A stretch of 64,000 bases of DNA from Clostridium amylolyticum (GTDB lineage: Bacteria; Bacillota; Clostridia; Clostridiales; Clostridiaceae). Positions 50,027 through 59,683 of this stretch are shown here, piece by piece; position 1 is the stretch's first letter, and every line of letters begins with the position of its first letter. The stretch spans positions 186,001 to 250,000 of the forward strand of contig NZ_FQZO01000006.1 of the NCBI RefSeq assembly GCF_900142075.1, given 5' to 3'. Below the pieces are notes generated by a model that had not been told where the DNA came from, did no database searches, and worked only from the letters and a program-made list of their open reading frames with translations. Made by a program: the position numbers and the translations under genes.

Positions 50027-50164
50027 TTATTTATTTAGATCTTCTATTACTTCTGTCACAACTTCTTTGAGGTTGCTTATTTTAGGTACCTGATCCACTG
50101 TATAGGTACCGTTTATTATCAAGCTTACCCATACAGCAACTAGTCCACTGTTTTTATTAAACAT
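50027..50164 (-). CDS. 45-aa phage tail-region protein
   Basis: This frame opens with ATG 50162-50164 behind AAAGGAGTTGAGC, 16 bases after the preceding gene, and encodes FNKNSGLVAVWVSLIINGTY followed by TVDQVPKISNLKEVV. Its size and position, directly after the XkdW-like gene and ahead of the lysis genes, are typical of small XkdX/CD1375-like proteins in Firmicute phages. Confidence 0.65.
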   Translation of the reverse strand: MFNKNSGLVAVWVSLIINGTYTVDQVPKISNLKEVVTEVIEDLNK

Positions 50165-50179
50165 ATGCTCAACTCCTTT

Positions 50180-50545
50180 CTATTCTATTGGTTTCTCTGT
50201 TTCTACTGGCGATTCCGGTGATACTGGTGGCACTAATAATAAACTTAATTCAGCTATAGCTTGGTTTTGTTTTTCTACAGTATCCTTAAGCTTATTTATT
50301 TCTATTTCTTCCTGAGTCTTTATGCTTTTAATTACCTCCCCACTCCCAGGATTAACTCTGTAAGCCTTATAATCATTAAATAAATTTGAGTCATAAGGCA
50401 GCACTAAGCAATCTAGTACTTTTTCCAAGTCTTCTTTAAATGGTCCATATATGCTCATATCATTAGTTCCAGTTAGTATTTTATTAATTAAACCTGTATT
50501 CTTGCTATAATATACCGTCATCGTATTGGTTTCTTCATTAAACAC
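50180..50545 (-). CDS. Phage protein of the tail/baseplate region, unknown
   Basis: This 121-residue protein starts at GTG behind GGAGTGATTAT. It has a beta-rich N-terminal half (YYSKNTGLINKILTGTNDMS, GPFKEDLEKVLDCLVLP), a short coiled coil (about residues 78-102) and a Pro-rich tail. It sits between Tal and the small XkdX-like gene, the place of XkdW-like proteins. No motif gives a function. Confidence 0.6.
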   Translation of the reverse strand: MFNEETNTMTVYYSKNTGLINKILTGTNDMSIYGPFKEDLEKVLDCLVLPYDSNLFNDYKAYRVNPGSGEVIKSIKTQEEIEINKLKDTVEKQNQAIAELSLLLVPPVSPESPVETEKPIE

Positions 50546-50569
50546 TATATAATCACTCCTTTTTTATTT

Positions 50570-52615
50570 TTACCAAAAGTATATATCCCCTGTCCAAGCA
50601 TTGTTGCCAGTACTATAATTAGTTACATCTACACGGTTTTCGCTAACATGGTTATAAGTTAATTGTAAGTTCCCTTTTGTGCCAGAGAATTGTATTATAG
50701 GGATATGCCCTAAGTCATGCTCTAAGATAACTGTTCCACCCGCTTGTATTGTTAGTGGCCATTTTAAATTAGGCTGTATTCCTGGTGGTATGCTTACCTT
50801 AGCTGTGCTGTTATAACTCTGTGAGACCGCTCCTATCTCTATATCTGTATCGTAACCGCCTAGCCTTAATTTAGGTGTTAACCGTGCTATATTGACACTT
50901 TTATATTCTGCTTTCGACCCATAAGCGACGTCTATATTTACACTGTCCCCACCGCTGATATTTAACCCTATTTGGTCTTGAGCATAAGCGTTAGTTGCAC
51001 TCCAATCGTTTGGCATTGCGACAATGTAGTTGTATACCTCGGAATCTAGCATTTTGTCACAACCCAAACCGTATGTTATTCCAGGGATAATAGAACCAAG
51101 TTCGTCGATAGACGTCCCTACACGCATTAAGTGCTTATTATCTATAAAACAATCCACAGTTGATTTAGAAATTAATATTCTTTCTTTAGAGTTAGAAGTT
51201 TTTATATTAACCCCTTCGATAGTACCACCTACAATTTGTTCTCCCTTAACAGTTAACCCATAAATAAACTCTCCGATTATATGCCCATCCATAGTTATAG
51301 CTGTTGCAAAACTTCCGTTGATACCGTTATTACTATATCCTAGTCCTCCTAAATTCCAACGCCATACTTTTTTAGCTGTGTTGGGATCTTCTGTATCCAT
51401 TATTAAAAGTTCCCCTCTACGCTTATATACGTACCCGCCTAGTGTGTTTGTTATTAAGTCCGTAGCGTTGTCTACAGCTTCTTTCCACTCTGTTTTATCT
51501 CTTGTTATTTCCTCGGATACTTTGACTAAAGTTTTTTCTACGTTGCTTAAGCTTGTTGCAAAGTCGCCTTTGAAATTACCTAATTCTATAGAAACATATT
51601 TTTCTGTTAAACAATCGTACTTATAACTTATTACAGTAGCTTTTATCTGTATTCCTAATCTTTCATGGTTTATAGTTACTTTGTCGTATAGATAAAGTTG
51701 CTCTAGTACCTTGTAATCTTTATATTCTTCTGTTTTAGTAAGTTCTATAAAATCTACAGAATAATTAACTTTTGGATAATCTATTTTATCCAAGGAATAT
51801 AGCTTTGTGGCTTGATTCCTCAATTCCTGGAATACCGTTTCTTCTGTAACTCCATTTTCTGCATCCACCTTTAAGTCACTATAATGAATGTGTTGTATTT
51901 TGGGGTTAGGATATGCACTTATTATATTACTATCGATATACTTTTCCGGTAACATTAACACTGTGTCATTCTCATTTAAACCAGTTAGCATAAGTCTTGT
52001 TACTACGGAACTTGCATCCAGGTTTTCTTCTATGCTTAGAAGGTTTTTCCCATAAGATATCGTCGTACCTCTATCTTCTCCCGCCATGGTATAGATTTTT
52101 ATGTTAAAATTATCTCTTTCTATTTCACCTCCCCATCTACTTAAGAAGCTGTTATCATCGTCTCCCATAATAGCTTGCACCGGGTTTTTTCTTATATAAT
52201 TCGCGGTGGATACTTTGGATATGTCGCTTACAGCTTGGAATTTATTCGGATAACTGGTATTTTTTAAAATCCAATTTAATGCACCCGCTCCGTTTTGGTC
52301 TGTGGGTCTTACATCTTCCAAGAAGTTGTCCAGTAAATCATAGAAAATGTGTCTTGCAAAAACTTGTACATTATTCCCGGCAATTTGTTTGCGTACTATC
52401 CTAAAAAGTTGCTGTCCATATTTCGGCGTAGGTGCTTTAATTATGTTCTCTTCTAACAAGTCCCTCCATTTAGTATTGCCGAATGTTGGATATTCTAACT
52501 CTAGAAAATAATCTCCATTAAAGTTTTCGGTGACCTTGCAGGAAATACATGAATCCAGTGTATGTATGCCGTTATGTGTAAAGTCTGTTTCTTTGCTATC
52601 ATATAAATTAATCAT
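50570..52615 (-). CDS. Phage tail-associated lysin/endopeptidase (Tal-like)
   Basis: This 681-residue protein has an N-terminal baseplate hub domain of the prophage endopeptidase tail family: MINLYDSKETDFTHNGIHTL, EYPTFGNTKWRDLLEENIIK and GQQLFRIVRKQ. A long fibrous C-terminal part follows (about residue 380 on), with SNNGINGSFATAITMDGHI and GEFIYGLTVKGEQIVGG. It closes the tail tip and may carry peptidoglycan-cleaving activity, though no catalytic residues are evident. ATG 52613-52615 follows AGGAGGG; the longer frame to 52648 overlaps the fibre gene. Confidence 0.85.
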   Translation of the reverse strand: MINLYDSKETDFTHNGIHTLDSCISCKVTENFNGDYFLELEYPTFGNTKWRDLLEENIIKAPTPKYGQQLFRIVRKQIAGNNVQVFARHIFYDLLDNFLEDVRPTDQNGAGALNWILKNTSYPNKFQAVSDISKVSTANYIRKNPVQAIMGDDDNSFLSRWGGEIERDNFNIKIYTMAGEDRGTTISYGKNLLSIEENLDASSVVTRLMLTGLNENDTVLMLPEKYIDSNIISAYPNPKIQHIHYSDLKVDAENGVTEETVFQELRNQATKLYSLDKIDYPKVNYSVDFIELTKTEEYKDYKVLEQLYLYDKVTINHERLGIQIKATVISYKYDCLTEKYVSIELGNFKGDFATSLSNVEKTLVKVSEEITRDKTEWKEAVDNATDLITNTLGGYVYKRRGELLIMDTEDPNTAKKVWRWNLGGLGYSNNGINGSFATAITMDGHIIGEFIYGLTVKGEQIVGGTIEGVNIKTSNSKERILISKSTVDCFIDNKHLMRVGTSIDELGSIIPGITYGLGCDKMLDSEVYNYIVAMPNDWSATNAYAQDQIGLNISGGDSVNIDVAYGSKAEYKSVNIARLTPKLRLGGYDTDIEIGAVSQSYNSTAKVSIPPGIQPNLKWPLTIQAGGTVILEHDLGHIPIIQFSGTKGNLQLTYNHVSENRVDVTNYSTGNNAWTGDIYFW

Positions 52616-52625
52616 GTTTTCCCTC

Positions 52626-54626
52626 CTAATTCCACCTACCAAAGGCAATAAAATTAACCGTTACTGTTGTAAATGTATTTTTTGTAGAAATTAATTTAAA
52701 CTTAACCGAACTATTGCTCCCGCCTACCATAGGTTGAGCGAAACAAATTGAATCTGATGATTTAGGAATAATAGCACAAACTGGAACGGTATACGGTGCA
52801 AAAGTCGCAGGAAAGTTCCAAGTTATTTCATCCGATTTATAAAAAGCTCCTTCTGCTGTTGACATATTCGTTCCGTAATCGTTATTTCCGTAACAAACCA
52901 TTGTCCCATCGCTAAACTTTACAAAACGTCCGTTACCCACTATTCCGCTTTCTATTACAGCTTTAGTACTTAATTCGTCTATTATTTCAGTGACTTGTCC
53001 TTGTAATCCGTATAAATCTATGTCCAAACTTTCTATATTGCTCTCTGCGGAACTTAATCTTTGTGCAATATTTAGTATGTTCACAGATATGTCCGGGATT
53101 ATATTGTTTTCTAGTACTATACTTCCATTTTTATAGACGTCTATAGCATTGTAAAACGCTGTTTGTGCTTCTGTTGGTGTTTTTAACTCGTAATAAATAG
53201 TAGTTGGATTAGCTTGCAACCATGCTTTAAATCCTGTTACATCGGGGGTAGCAAGTTTGGATTTTAAAATATTGATACTCATTCCTGCGGCGCTATCTAT
53301 AAATACACCTTCAATGTCATCCGTATAAACTCCAATCGTACTACTTGGAATAGTATCAGCTATTGGATTAGTTCCGTTCCTTTGATTAATTTTTGCTTTT
53401 TCACGAATAATCACAGTGGCAAAAGAAACGGTATCAGTATTTGATGCATTAAATGCCCATGCTTCACTACCGTTTAAAATTATTTTCCCGATTTTTCTAG
53501 TTACCTTACCATAGATTATTTCGTCCTGTGCAAAATAACGCCCTCTTAAAGGCTCTGATAGTTGCATTTCTAACTTCTTAGATTTATACACTTCATAAGG
53601 TGTAGCCTGTTCGCCTTCTTCTAGTTGAATATTAGTTATAATTAACCATCCAAGTAAATCTGCACCACCGCCCATTCTTGCAAATTCAATGCTTATCAAT
53701 CCGTTAGAAGGAGTTATAAAAGTGTATGATTGTGGACTTATATTCGTTTCAAATCTTTTAATAATGCTATCGTCAACCGTATTTCTTATGGTTGTATAAT
53801 TTGTAACAGCATTACCATTTACTGTGAATTCATGTTTAAAGGTATATTTTGTATTCGGTTTTAGTTTAAAATCGTAGTATGTTCCCTTATTATAAGTTCT
53901 TTGAGTGTAAATTTTTAAAGAATTATCTATAACAATATCGCCGTTTACAAATTGTCTTGGCTTATTTATATCAAATAAGTTTTTACCCACACTTTTAACT
54001 AAGATTTTATTTCCCTCTTGCTCCCCTACAGATTTAACCCCATCAAACCACCTAATATTTTCTTTGCACCATTCTAAAGTAGGCTCTTTACCTGCACCAA
54101 ACAGCATTGTTAAATTAACAGCTATAACCTCTTTTATGTATATATTGTCCCATCCGCTGTCCCTAAAGTCTCTTATTTGTACATACGCATTAGTAGAATT
54201 AACAGAACTAATCCCGGAAAGCCTTTCGTACTGTCCGCTGCCGGTATGATTCACCATGTCCCCTGCCATTAAGTGTACTAGGTTACTAGTGCTTTTTATA
54301 TAGGCACTAATATATACTTTGTCAGTTTCTTTTTTTTTAATTTGTTGGTCTGCTCTTGCATATTTTGCGGTAGCAAGTAGCACGCCAGTTTGTCCATCAT
54401 TGGTTAATGTCCCCCCACTAGTTCTCCACCCTGCAACGCCATTGGTAAAGCCGCCGTTTACGACTTCATTTTTTAATGTCCTTCCTTTTATATTGCTTAC
54501 AATAGCCTTGCTATCATTGTTAACATCAACTTTGGTAAACGCATTCCTGGTGTTTATAATCTTTATATTGCTTTCGTCTAATTCATTTATGTATTTTAAT
54601 AATTGTTCCTGCGTGTTTATAGCCAT
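52626..54626 (-). CDS. Phage tail fibre / receptor-binding-type protein
   Basis: This 666-residue protein appears modular. An N-terminal helix (about residues 1-30) is followed by a beta-sandwich, carbohydrate-binding-like region (VNGGFTNGVAGWRTSGG and the AYIKSTSNLVHLMAGD motif), a second similar region (DFKLKPNTKYTFKHEFTVNG), a short coiled coil near residue 530 and a C-terminal domain ending VTVNFIAFGRWN, as in gp53-like fibre tips. It probably binds a cell-surface receptor. It starts 12 bases after the BppU-like gene, behind GGAGGG. Confidence 0.78.
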   Translation of the reverse strand: MAINTQEQLLKYINELDESNIKIINTRNAFTKVDVNNDSKAIVSNIKGRTLKNEVVNGGFTNGVAGWRTSGGTLTNDGQTGVLLATAKYARADQQIKKKETDKVYISAYIKSTSNLVHLMAGDMVNHTGSGQYERLSGISSVNSTNAYVQIRDFRDSGWDNIYIKEVIAVNLTMLFGAGKEPTLEWCKENIRWFDGVKSVGEQEGNKILVKSVGKNLFDINKPRQFVNGDIVIDNSLKIYTQRTYNKGTYYDFKLKPNTKYTFKHEFTVNGNAVTNYTTIRNTVDDSIIKRFETNISPQSYTFITPSNGLISIEFARMGGGADLLGWLIITNIQLEEGEQATPYEVYKSKKLEMQLSEPLRGRYFAQDEIIYGKVTRKIGKIILNGSEAWAFNASNTDTVSFATVIIREKAKINQRNGTNPIADTIPSSTIGVYTDDIEGVFIDSAAGMSINILKSKLATPDVTGFKAWLQANPTTIYYELKTPTEAQTAFYNAIDVYKNGSIVLENNIIPDISVNILNIAQRLSSAESNIESLDIDLYGLQGQVTEIIDELSTKAVIESGIVGNGRFVKFSDGTMVCYGNNDYGTNMSTAEGAFYKSDEITWNFPATFAPYTVPVCAIIPKSSDSICFAQPMVGGSNSSVKFKLISTKNTFTTVTVNFIAFGRWN

Positions 54627-54638
54627 ATTATCCCTCCT

Positions 54639-55784
54639 TTAAACTATCGGTGTATTTATGTAGGATTTATTTATTACCACCCTAACAAGCATTTGCTCGT
54701 AGGTTTTTAACAGAACGGTATTGTCGTCTATTACGGTACATACTTTAATTATTTCTTTCCACTCCTGGTTATATACACTTATTACTAAATTCACGCTCTC
54801 TAAGTTATGCTTAAAGTTGCACTCCCATAATCCGGATTGTTCGTTATAAACAAAAGCATCTGCCGCAATTATGAATGTTTTATTGCTAGCTTCTTCTATT
54901 TTATTTAATGCTGTTGTCGCTTCTTGTACAGCCGCATTAAGCAAAGGAATAACTTCTTTACCTTTAGTTGTGCTGTCCTTTAACTCTAAATTTACAGCTT
55001 TACCTTCCGCTGTATTAGCCACCAAAATTTCATTTGTCGACTTGCCTTCTGCGGTATTATTTTGTAGTTGAGTATTTACGGTTTTCCCTTCTGATATATT
55101 TACAATTAAATCTTCATTTGTTGACTTGCCTTCTGCGGTGTTAGTTTTTAGTTGTGCATCTACCGCTTTACCTTCTGCTGTACTTTTTACTAAGGTAGTG
55201 TTTACTGTTTTCCCTTCTGTAATATTTCTTTGTAATTGGGCATCTGTATTTTTGGCTTCTGCTGTATTGCTTATTAAATCTTCATTGACGTTTTTACCCT
55301 CTGCAATAGTAGCTTTTAATACTTTGTTAACCTCTCCGGCTATTCCTACCTGTTCTTTTGCTTCTTCTATGTCGTTTAACGCTTCTATTAAAGCTGTAAA
55401 CTCATTACTTGACTCTATAGAACTATCGTTTCTAAGTGTTTTGTAGACCCTAACTATAAACCCCCTGCTTGTTGCTAGTCCGCTGTCATTAAATATAGAT
55501 AATTCACACTCTACATTCCCTTGAACAGCCAAGGTTTGAGAGGTTAGAGGAATTTTTACTTTTCCTTCTTTAGCGTTTAGAATCTCTACAGAATTAAATA
55601 TTTCGTGTTTGTCGGGTTTTAATGCGTAAAATTTTACTTGGTATCCCGTTAAATCTACCGCCATCCCTCTATCTGTGACATATCCTTCTATAAAGCGTGT
55701 ATTTACATCTAATTGCTTCGCATCTACAAGCACACAGTTTTTATTGTATAAATCTAAATATATTTGTTTAGTTATATTTATCAC
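54639..55784 (-). CDS. Phage baseplate upper protein (BppU-like) with 14-residue repeats
   Basis: This 381-residue protein starts at GTG 55784, eight bases after GGAGG. Its N-terminal domain (about residues 1-130; TKQIYLDLYNKN, GYQVKFYALKPDKHEIFN) is the BppU type that attaches to the distal tail. Nine tandem 14-residue repeats (DNA 54933-55310), with consensus like NTAEGKSTNEDLIV, form a probable rod or coiled coil, followed by a C-terminal domain (SNKTFIIAADAFVY). The start overlaps the Dit gene by four bases. Confidence 0.83.
   Translation of the reverse strand: MINITKQIYLDLYNKNCVLVDAKQLDVNTRFIEGYVTDRGMAVDLTGYQVKFYALKPDKHEIFNSVEILNAKEGKVKIPLTSQTLAVQGNVECELSIFNDSGLATSRGFIVRVYKTLRNDSSIESSNEFTALIEALNDIEEAKEQVGIAGEVNKVLKATIAEGKNVNEDLISNTAEAKNTDAQLQRNITEGKTVNTTLVKSTAEGKAVDAQLKTNTAEGKSTNEDLIVNISEGKTVNTQLQNNTAEGKSTNEILVANTAEGKAVNLELKDSTTKGKEVIPLLNAAVQEATTALNKIEEASNKTFIIAADAFVYNEQSGLWECNFKHNLESVNLVISVYNQEWKEIIKVCTVIDDNTVLLKTYEQMLVRVVINKSYINTPIV
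54933..55310 (-). repeat. Nine tandem 42-bp coding repeats
   Basis: Nine units of exactly 14 codons follow each other, each containing AEGK or a variant (SEGK, TEGK, TKGK, AEAK) at the same place. They lie inside the BppU-like gene. The repeats differ by several bases each, so the array is old rather than recently expanded. Confidence 0.88.
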
Positions 55785-56473
55785 AGTAAATACCTCCATT
55801 CGGGTTTAATTTCTATTTTAGTAACATTTCCCGACCACAATATTTTATTGTCGCCTGGGTTTAAAACAGGAAAGTTGCCTAAAATTTTATTGTTAAGTGG
55901 TAATTGTTCCTTATAAGCTGATTTTAAAGGAGTATTTATAGTAATAAAATTCGCTACTTCTTTTAATATAAGATTGGTTTCGCCTATAGTTAAGTTAATA
56001 TTTCCGCTACCATACAATGTTATTACAGGTTCGGAAAAATATGTTCCGGGATTAAAGATTGTGGCTTGATTAGTCAAGTAAATAGTGTCGGTAAAATCCA
56101 TGTAAGCAAAAGGTTCTAACCTAAAAGTTAACTGGAATTCTCCGTGCTCTGCTATCTCATTCACTATATCCCCCATTTTCACAAATTTTATTTTGTAAAA
56201 AACGTCGGGTTCTTCTTCTAATACTAGTTTTTTTGCATTTATTAGCAGCGCTTTAAATTTTCGCATTTTCATTCTAATATTTTCTTCATCTAATAAGTTG
56301 AAATTAATAGGAAGCTCTATATCTCTCCAGTTCCCTTTTTCCGTTAAACTCCCATCCCTTCCATCTACTTCATAAATTTTTAAAGTTTGTTCTGCTGAAG
56401 GTATAGCCGGCCTTTCGACTGAGCATATGCCAAATTCTTCTCTTAAGCTGATACAGTCGATTAATATGTCCAT
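55781..56473 (-). CDS. Phage distal tail protein (Dit-like)
   Basis: This 230-residue protein has the usual Dit layout: an N-terminal beta domain with LREEFGICSVERPAIPSA and GRDGSLTEKGNWRDIELPIN, then a C-terminal galectin-like half with FRLEPFAYMD and LNPGDNKILW. Dit forms the hub at the tail tip to which fibres attach. It lies between the tape-measure and BppU-like genes, the conserved place for this family. Confidence 0.87.
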   Translation of the reverse strand: MDILIDCISLREEFGICSVERPAIPSAEQTLKIYEVDGRDGSLTEKGNWRDIELPINFNLLDEENIRMKMRKFKALLINAKKLVLEEEPDVFYKIKFVKMGDIVNEIAEHGEFQLTFRLEPFAYMDFTDTIYLTNQATIFNPGTYFSEPVITLYGSGNINLTIGETNLILKEVANFITINTPLKSAYKEQLPLNNKILGNFPVLNPGDNKILWSGNVTKIEIKPEWRYLL

Positions 56474-56475
56474 GC

Positions 56476-59400
56476 CTACTTATACCCCCTCGCTAAATTG
56501 TTATCTGTGTAACGATTATTCATTTTAAACATTATTTTATCTACTAGCCTATCCGTATCCGCTGGTGTGCTGTTCTCGGCGTTAATTATAAACTGAACAT
56601 TATTATTATTTGTAGAAGCGTAATTTGCAATGCTCTCTCCTTTTACGTAAGGCGTTGTTGTGTTATTAGGTGACATAGCACCTGTAACAGCATTAACTAC
56701 GTTTGTAGCCGCTTTTTGAGCTAATTTAATTTTATCTTCCATACCTATAGCCAGTCCCTCGGTATTATATTCTCCTATCTCCATCATTACCCTGGAAGGT
56801 GAATGAGTGTCAAAGCCTTTTCTGAACCCCTCTGAAACTTTATCTGTGAACCAAGCCACTTTATTTTTTAGCCATCCCCAACCGCCAAAGATACCATCCC
56901 ACAAACCTTGTATCATATCTTTACCAATCTGCTTCATGTCTTCGGGAATACCTTTCATCCACTTTATTAACCCGTCCTTATATTCTATAGCAGCGTTGAT
57001 ACCTTCGTCTTTCATGTTTATTGCAAAAGTTTTTAATTTATCTATCGTTTTACCTAACCACTCCCATATGCGCCATGGCAAAGATTTAAACCAATCTATT
57101 ATACCCGCTATGGTTTTTCTAGCACCTTCTGCGGCACTATTATAAGTGTCAACCGCCCACTGTTTTATATTGTTATAAGTATTTACCAACCACAGCCAAA
57201 CTTCTCCTGGTAACTTCTTAAACCAATCCACTACAGCAAAGTAAACATTTTTACAAGTTTCAATAAAGGCGTTCCACGTGTCTATTCCCCATTGCTTAAT
57301 ATTGTTATAAGTATTTACTAACCACGTCCAAACCTCTCCTGGAAGTTTTTGAAACCACTCTACAACGGAGTTATAAACATTAACACATGTTTCCACGAAT
57401 TTATTCCAGGTATCCACCGCCCATTTTGCAACTATGCCAAAGAATTCTCCTAACGCAAGTGCTATATTTTCTGGAAGTTTAAAAAACCATTCTTTCATGT
57501 TTTCAATCCACTCCGGAATAGTTATTAAAAAGAAGTCCTTTATAGCTTGCCACCCATCCGTAAACTTTTGTTTTATCCATATCCAAAAATCTACAAAATA
57601 TTGAGGTATTCCGTTAAACCATTCCATTAAGGCATTCCACCCTTCAGGAAGTTTAACTGTTACTAAGTCCACAAGCCATGCCCAAAAGTTTGCTATAGCT
57701 TGTTTTATACTGTTCCATATTTCAATTACTTTTTTTCTAAAGTTTTCGTTAGTTTTCCATAGGTATATAAACCCTGCCGCAAGTGCCGCGATAACACCTA
57801 TAACAATTAGTACAGGCATAGATATCCCTGCTAAAGCTATTTTTACAGCTACTAAAGCTTTTTTTATCGTCGCCCATACTGCAACAAAAGTTTTGCCTAA
57901 TGCGGATAATTTAGCACCAATACCAAAGGCTTTAAGCTTAGCAATCAAAGGCGCAATCTTCCCTGCTAATATAAATATTTTACTAATTCCATTTGCTATC
58001 CCACCTATAAACATAATAATGGGACCTATAGCCGCCGCTATTCCTCCTAAAGTAACGATTAACTTTTTAACCCCAGGACTCAATTCCTTAAACCATGCAT
58101 TAAATTCTTTTGCTTTATCCCCTAGCCACTTTATAGCAGGCGCTAGCACTTCGAATATGCTTTCAGCTAAGTCTTTTAAGGCTAAGTTTAAGTTGTTCAT
58201 AGCTACTTTCATTTGGTCGGGCGGGTCTTGGGTTCCTTCGAAAGTGTCTTTTACTGTACCTTCGAACTCTTCCATTTTAAAGCCGAATTTATCTAGCTGT
58301 ATTCTGCCTTCTCTTATAGCTGTAGACATTTCTGTCGCACCTCTAGCACCAAATACCCTAGAAGCTTCTTCCAATGCTTCTGTGTCTGTCTTGGCTTCTT
58401 TTATCTTCTTAACGCTCTCCTGTAATCCTTCTGTCATGCTTTTACCTTCTTTTGCGTAGGTAACTGTAGCTTTTTTTAATGCGGTTAGCGCTGTTTCGGA
58501 ATTTACTCCGTTTGCTTCAAACTCGGATAAAAGTATAATGCTATCTTCTAAGTTAAATCCCATAGATTTTAAAGCCGCACCGTTTTGCTGTATACTATCC
58601 ATTAGCTTGTCTACGCTTATCCCAGTGGATTGACCCGACATAGTAATCATGTCTAACAATAAAGGTGCTTTGCTACTGTCTATATTCCACTGTTGCATAA
58701 GCCTGTTAGTTTTGCCTATAGATGCGTTTAAATCAGTGTCGTTAATTTCTGCAAACATAAGAAAGTCTTTTGAAAGAGATTGAAGTGCTTCTCCTGTAAG
58801 GCCGAACCTGGTATTAACTTCTCCCACAGCGGTTCCCACAGCTTCTGCTGCAAAAGGCATAGAACCATATATATCATTGAATACACTTTCAAACTCTGTC
58901 ATAGCTTCGCCTGTTGCTCCGGTTTTAACCGTTATGGTGTCTAGCCCGCTATCTACTTCATTAAACGCTAGCATACTAGCTGTACCCACAGCCATTATAG
59001 GAACTGTTACATTTTTAAAAAACCCCTTGCCTATATTTGTTGCTTTTTCTCCAAAGGCACCAACTTTATTTCCCGCTTCTTCCAGGCTTTTACCATAGTC
59101 TTTAACTTTGCTTTGACTATCTTTAAATGCATCATTGGCCAGTTTAACTTCATTTGCTAGTTTTTGTTCCGCTATCTGTGCATTTAATAGTTTTCCTTCT
59201 AAACTTTTAACTTCTGTGGAATTTTCTCCGTAAGTAGCTTTTGCTTTATCTAATTGCGCTCTAGTTTCTTCTACAGATTTTTTTGCTAAATCTTGCGCTT
59301 TGCTTAAATAGTCCACTTTACTTTTTAGCTTATCGGATTCACTTCCATTTAATTTTAGTTGTTCCTGCTCTAACTTAAATTCCTTTGTAAGCTTGGAAGT

Positions 59401-59487
59401 TTCTTCCCTCATTTGATTCATAGAAGAATTGAATTCTTGGTTAAAGACACTAAATTTTACTTTTATTTCGTTATTCCCTTTAGCCAT
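56476..59487 (-). CDS. Phage tail tape-measure protein (TP901 family)
   Basis: This 1003-residue protein sets tail length and is threaded through the tube. It has an N-terminal coiled coil (about residues 10-150), the TP901 core with TVKTGATGEAMTEFESVF and FGARGATEMSTAIR (about 180-400), several hydrophobic helices (about 470-580), then three tandem Trp-rich 44-residue repeats (DNA 57016-57411) and a tail with FDTHSPSRVMMEIGEYNTEG. At about 1.5 angstroms per residue it implies a tail of roughly 150 nm. ATG follows GAGGAGGG. Confidence 0.93.
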   Translation of the reverse strand: MAKGNNEIKVKFSVFNQEFNSSMNQMREETSKLTKEFKLEQEQLKLNGSESDKLKSKVDYLSKAQDLAKKSVEETRAQLDKAKATYGENSTEVKSLEGKLLNAQIAEQKLANEVKLANDAFKDSQSKVKDYGKSLEEAGNKVGAFGEKATNIGKGFFKNVTVPIMAVGTASMLAFNEVDSGLDTITVKTGATGEAMTEFESVFNDIYGSMPFAAEAVGTAVGEVNTRFGLTGEALQSLSKDFLMFAEINDTDLNASIGKTNRLMQQWNIDSSKAPLLLDMITMSGQSTGISVDKLMDSIQQNGAALKSMGFNLEDSIILLSEFEANGVNSETALTALKKATVTYAKEGKSMTEGLQESVKKIKEAKTDTEALEEASRVFGARGATEMSTAIREGRIQLDKFGFKMEEFEGTVKDTFEGTQDPPDQMKVAMNNLNLALKDLAESIFEVLAPAIKWLGDKAKEFNAWFKELSPGVKKLIVTLGGIAAAIGPIIMFIGGIANGISKIFILAGKIAPLIAKLKAFGIGAKLSALGKTFVAVWATIKKALVAVKIALAGISMPVLIVIGVIAALAAGFIYLWKTNENFRKKVIEIWNSIKQAIANFWAWLVDLVTVKLPEGWNALMEWFNGIPQYFVDFWIWIKQKFTDGWQAIKDFFLITIPEWIENMKEWFFKLPENIALALGEFFGIVAKWAVDTWNKFVETCVNVYNSVVEWFQKLPGEVWTWLVNTYNNIKQWGIDTWNAFIETCKNVYFAVVDWFKKLPGEVWLWLVNTYNNIKQWAVDTYNSAAEGARKTIAGIIDWFKSLPWRIWEWLGKTIDKLKTFAINMKDEGINAAIEYKDGLIKWMKGIPEDMKQIGKDMIQGLWDGIFGGWGWLKNKVAWFTDKVSEGFRKGFDTHSPSRVMMEIGEYNTEGLAIGMEDKIKLAQKAATNVVNAVTGAMSPNNTTTPYVKGESIANYASTNNNNVQFIINAENSTPADTDRLVDKIMFKMNNRYTDNNLARGYK
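57016..57411 (-). repeat. Three tandem 132-bp coding repeats in the tape measure
   Basis: The 44-residue units begin TWNKFVETC, TWNAFIETC and TYNSAAEGA, and each contains WFxxLP followed by W.W. The first two are over 80 percent identical by eye; the third is more diverged. Confidence 0.85.
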
Positions 59488-59511
59488 ATATACCCTCCTC
59501 TCTATTCTGTA

Positions 59512-59683
59512 ATAGGATTATTAGCCCATGCATCATAAGCTTGCTTATTTTCTGCTACTCTCTCCACTTCTTCTATAGGTGCGTGCCAAAAAAAATCCTC
59601 CCCTATATTTAAAATAAGCACATAAAGGGTATATAAATCCTCCATGTGCTGTATTTGAAACTTAGGGGGTTTTACTTTTTTTT
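59512..59683 (-). CDS. gpGT-type C-terminal extension of the tail chaperone (-1 frame)
   Basis: In the -1 frame after AAAAAAAAG the sequence stays open to TAG at 59512 and encodes VKPPKFQIQHMEDLYTLYVL and then ILNIGEDFFWHAPIEEVERV and a short tail. It has no good ribosome binding site of its own. It is the expected T domain of a gpG/gpGT frameshift pair, made by a minority of ribosomes, and it lies between gpG and the tape measure as usual. Confidence 0.82.

Noticed and set aside
54933..55310. Regular 42-bp repeats that could look like a CRISPR array
   Set aside because: The repeats are in-frame, 14 codons each, without unique spacers, and encode part of a baseplate protein. No cas genes are nearby.
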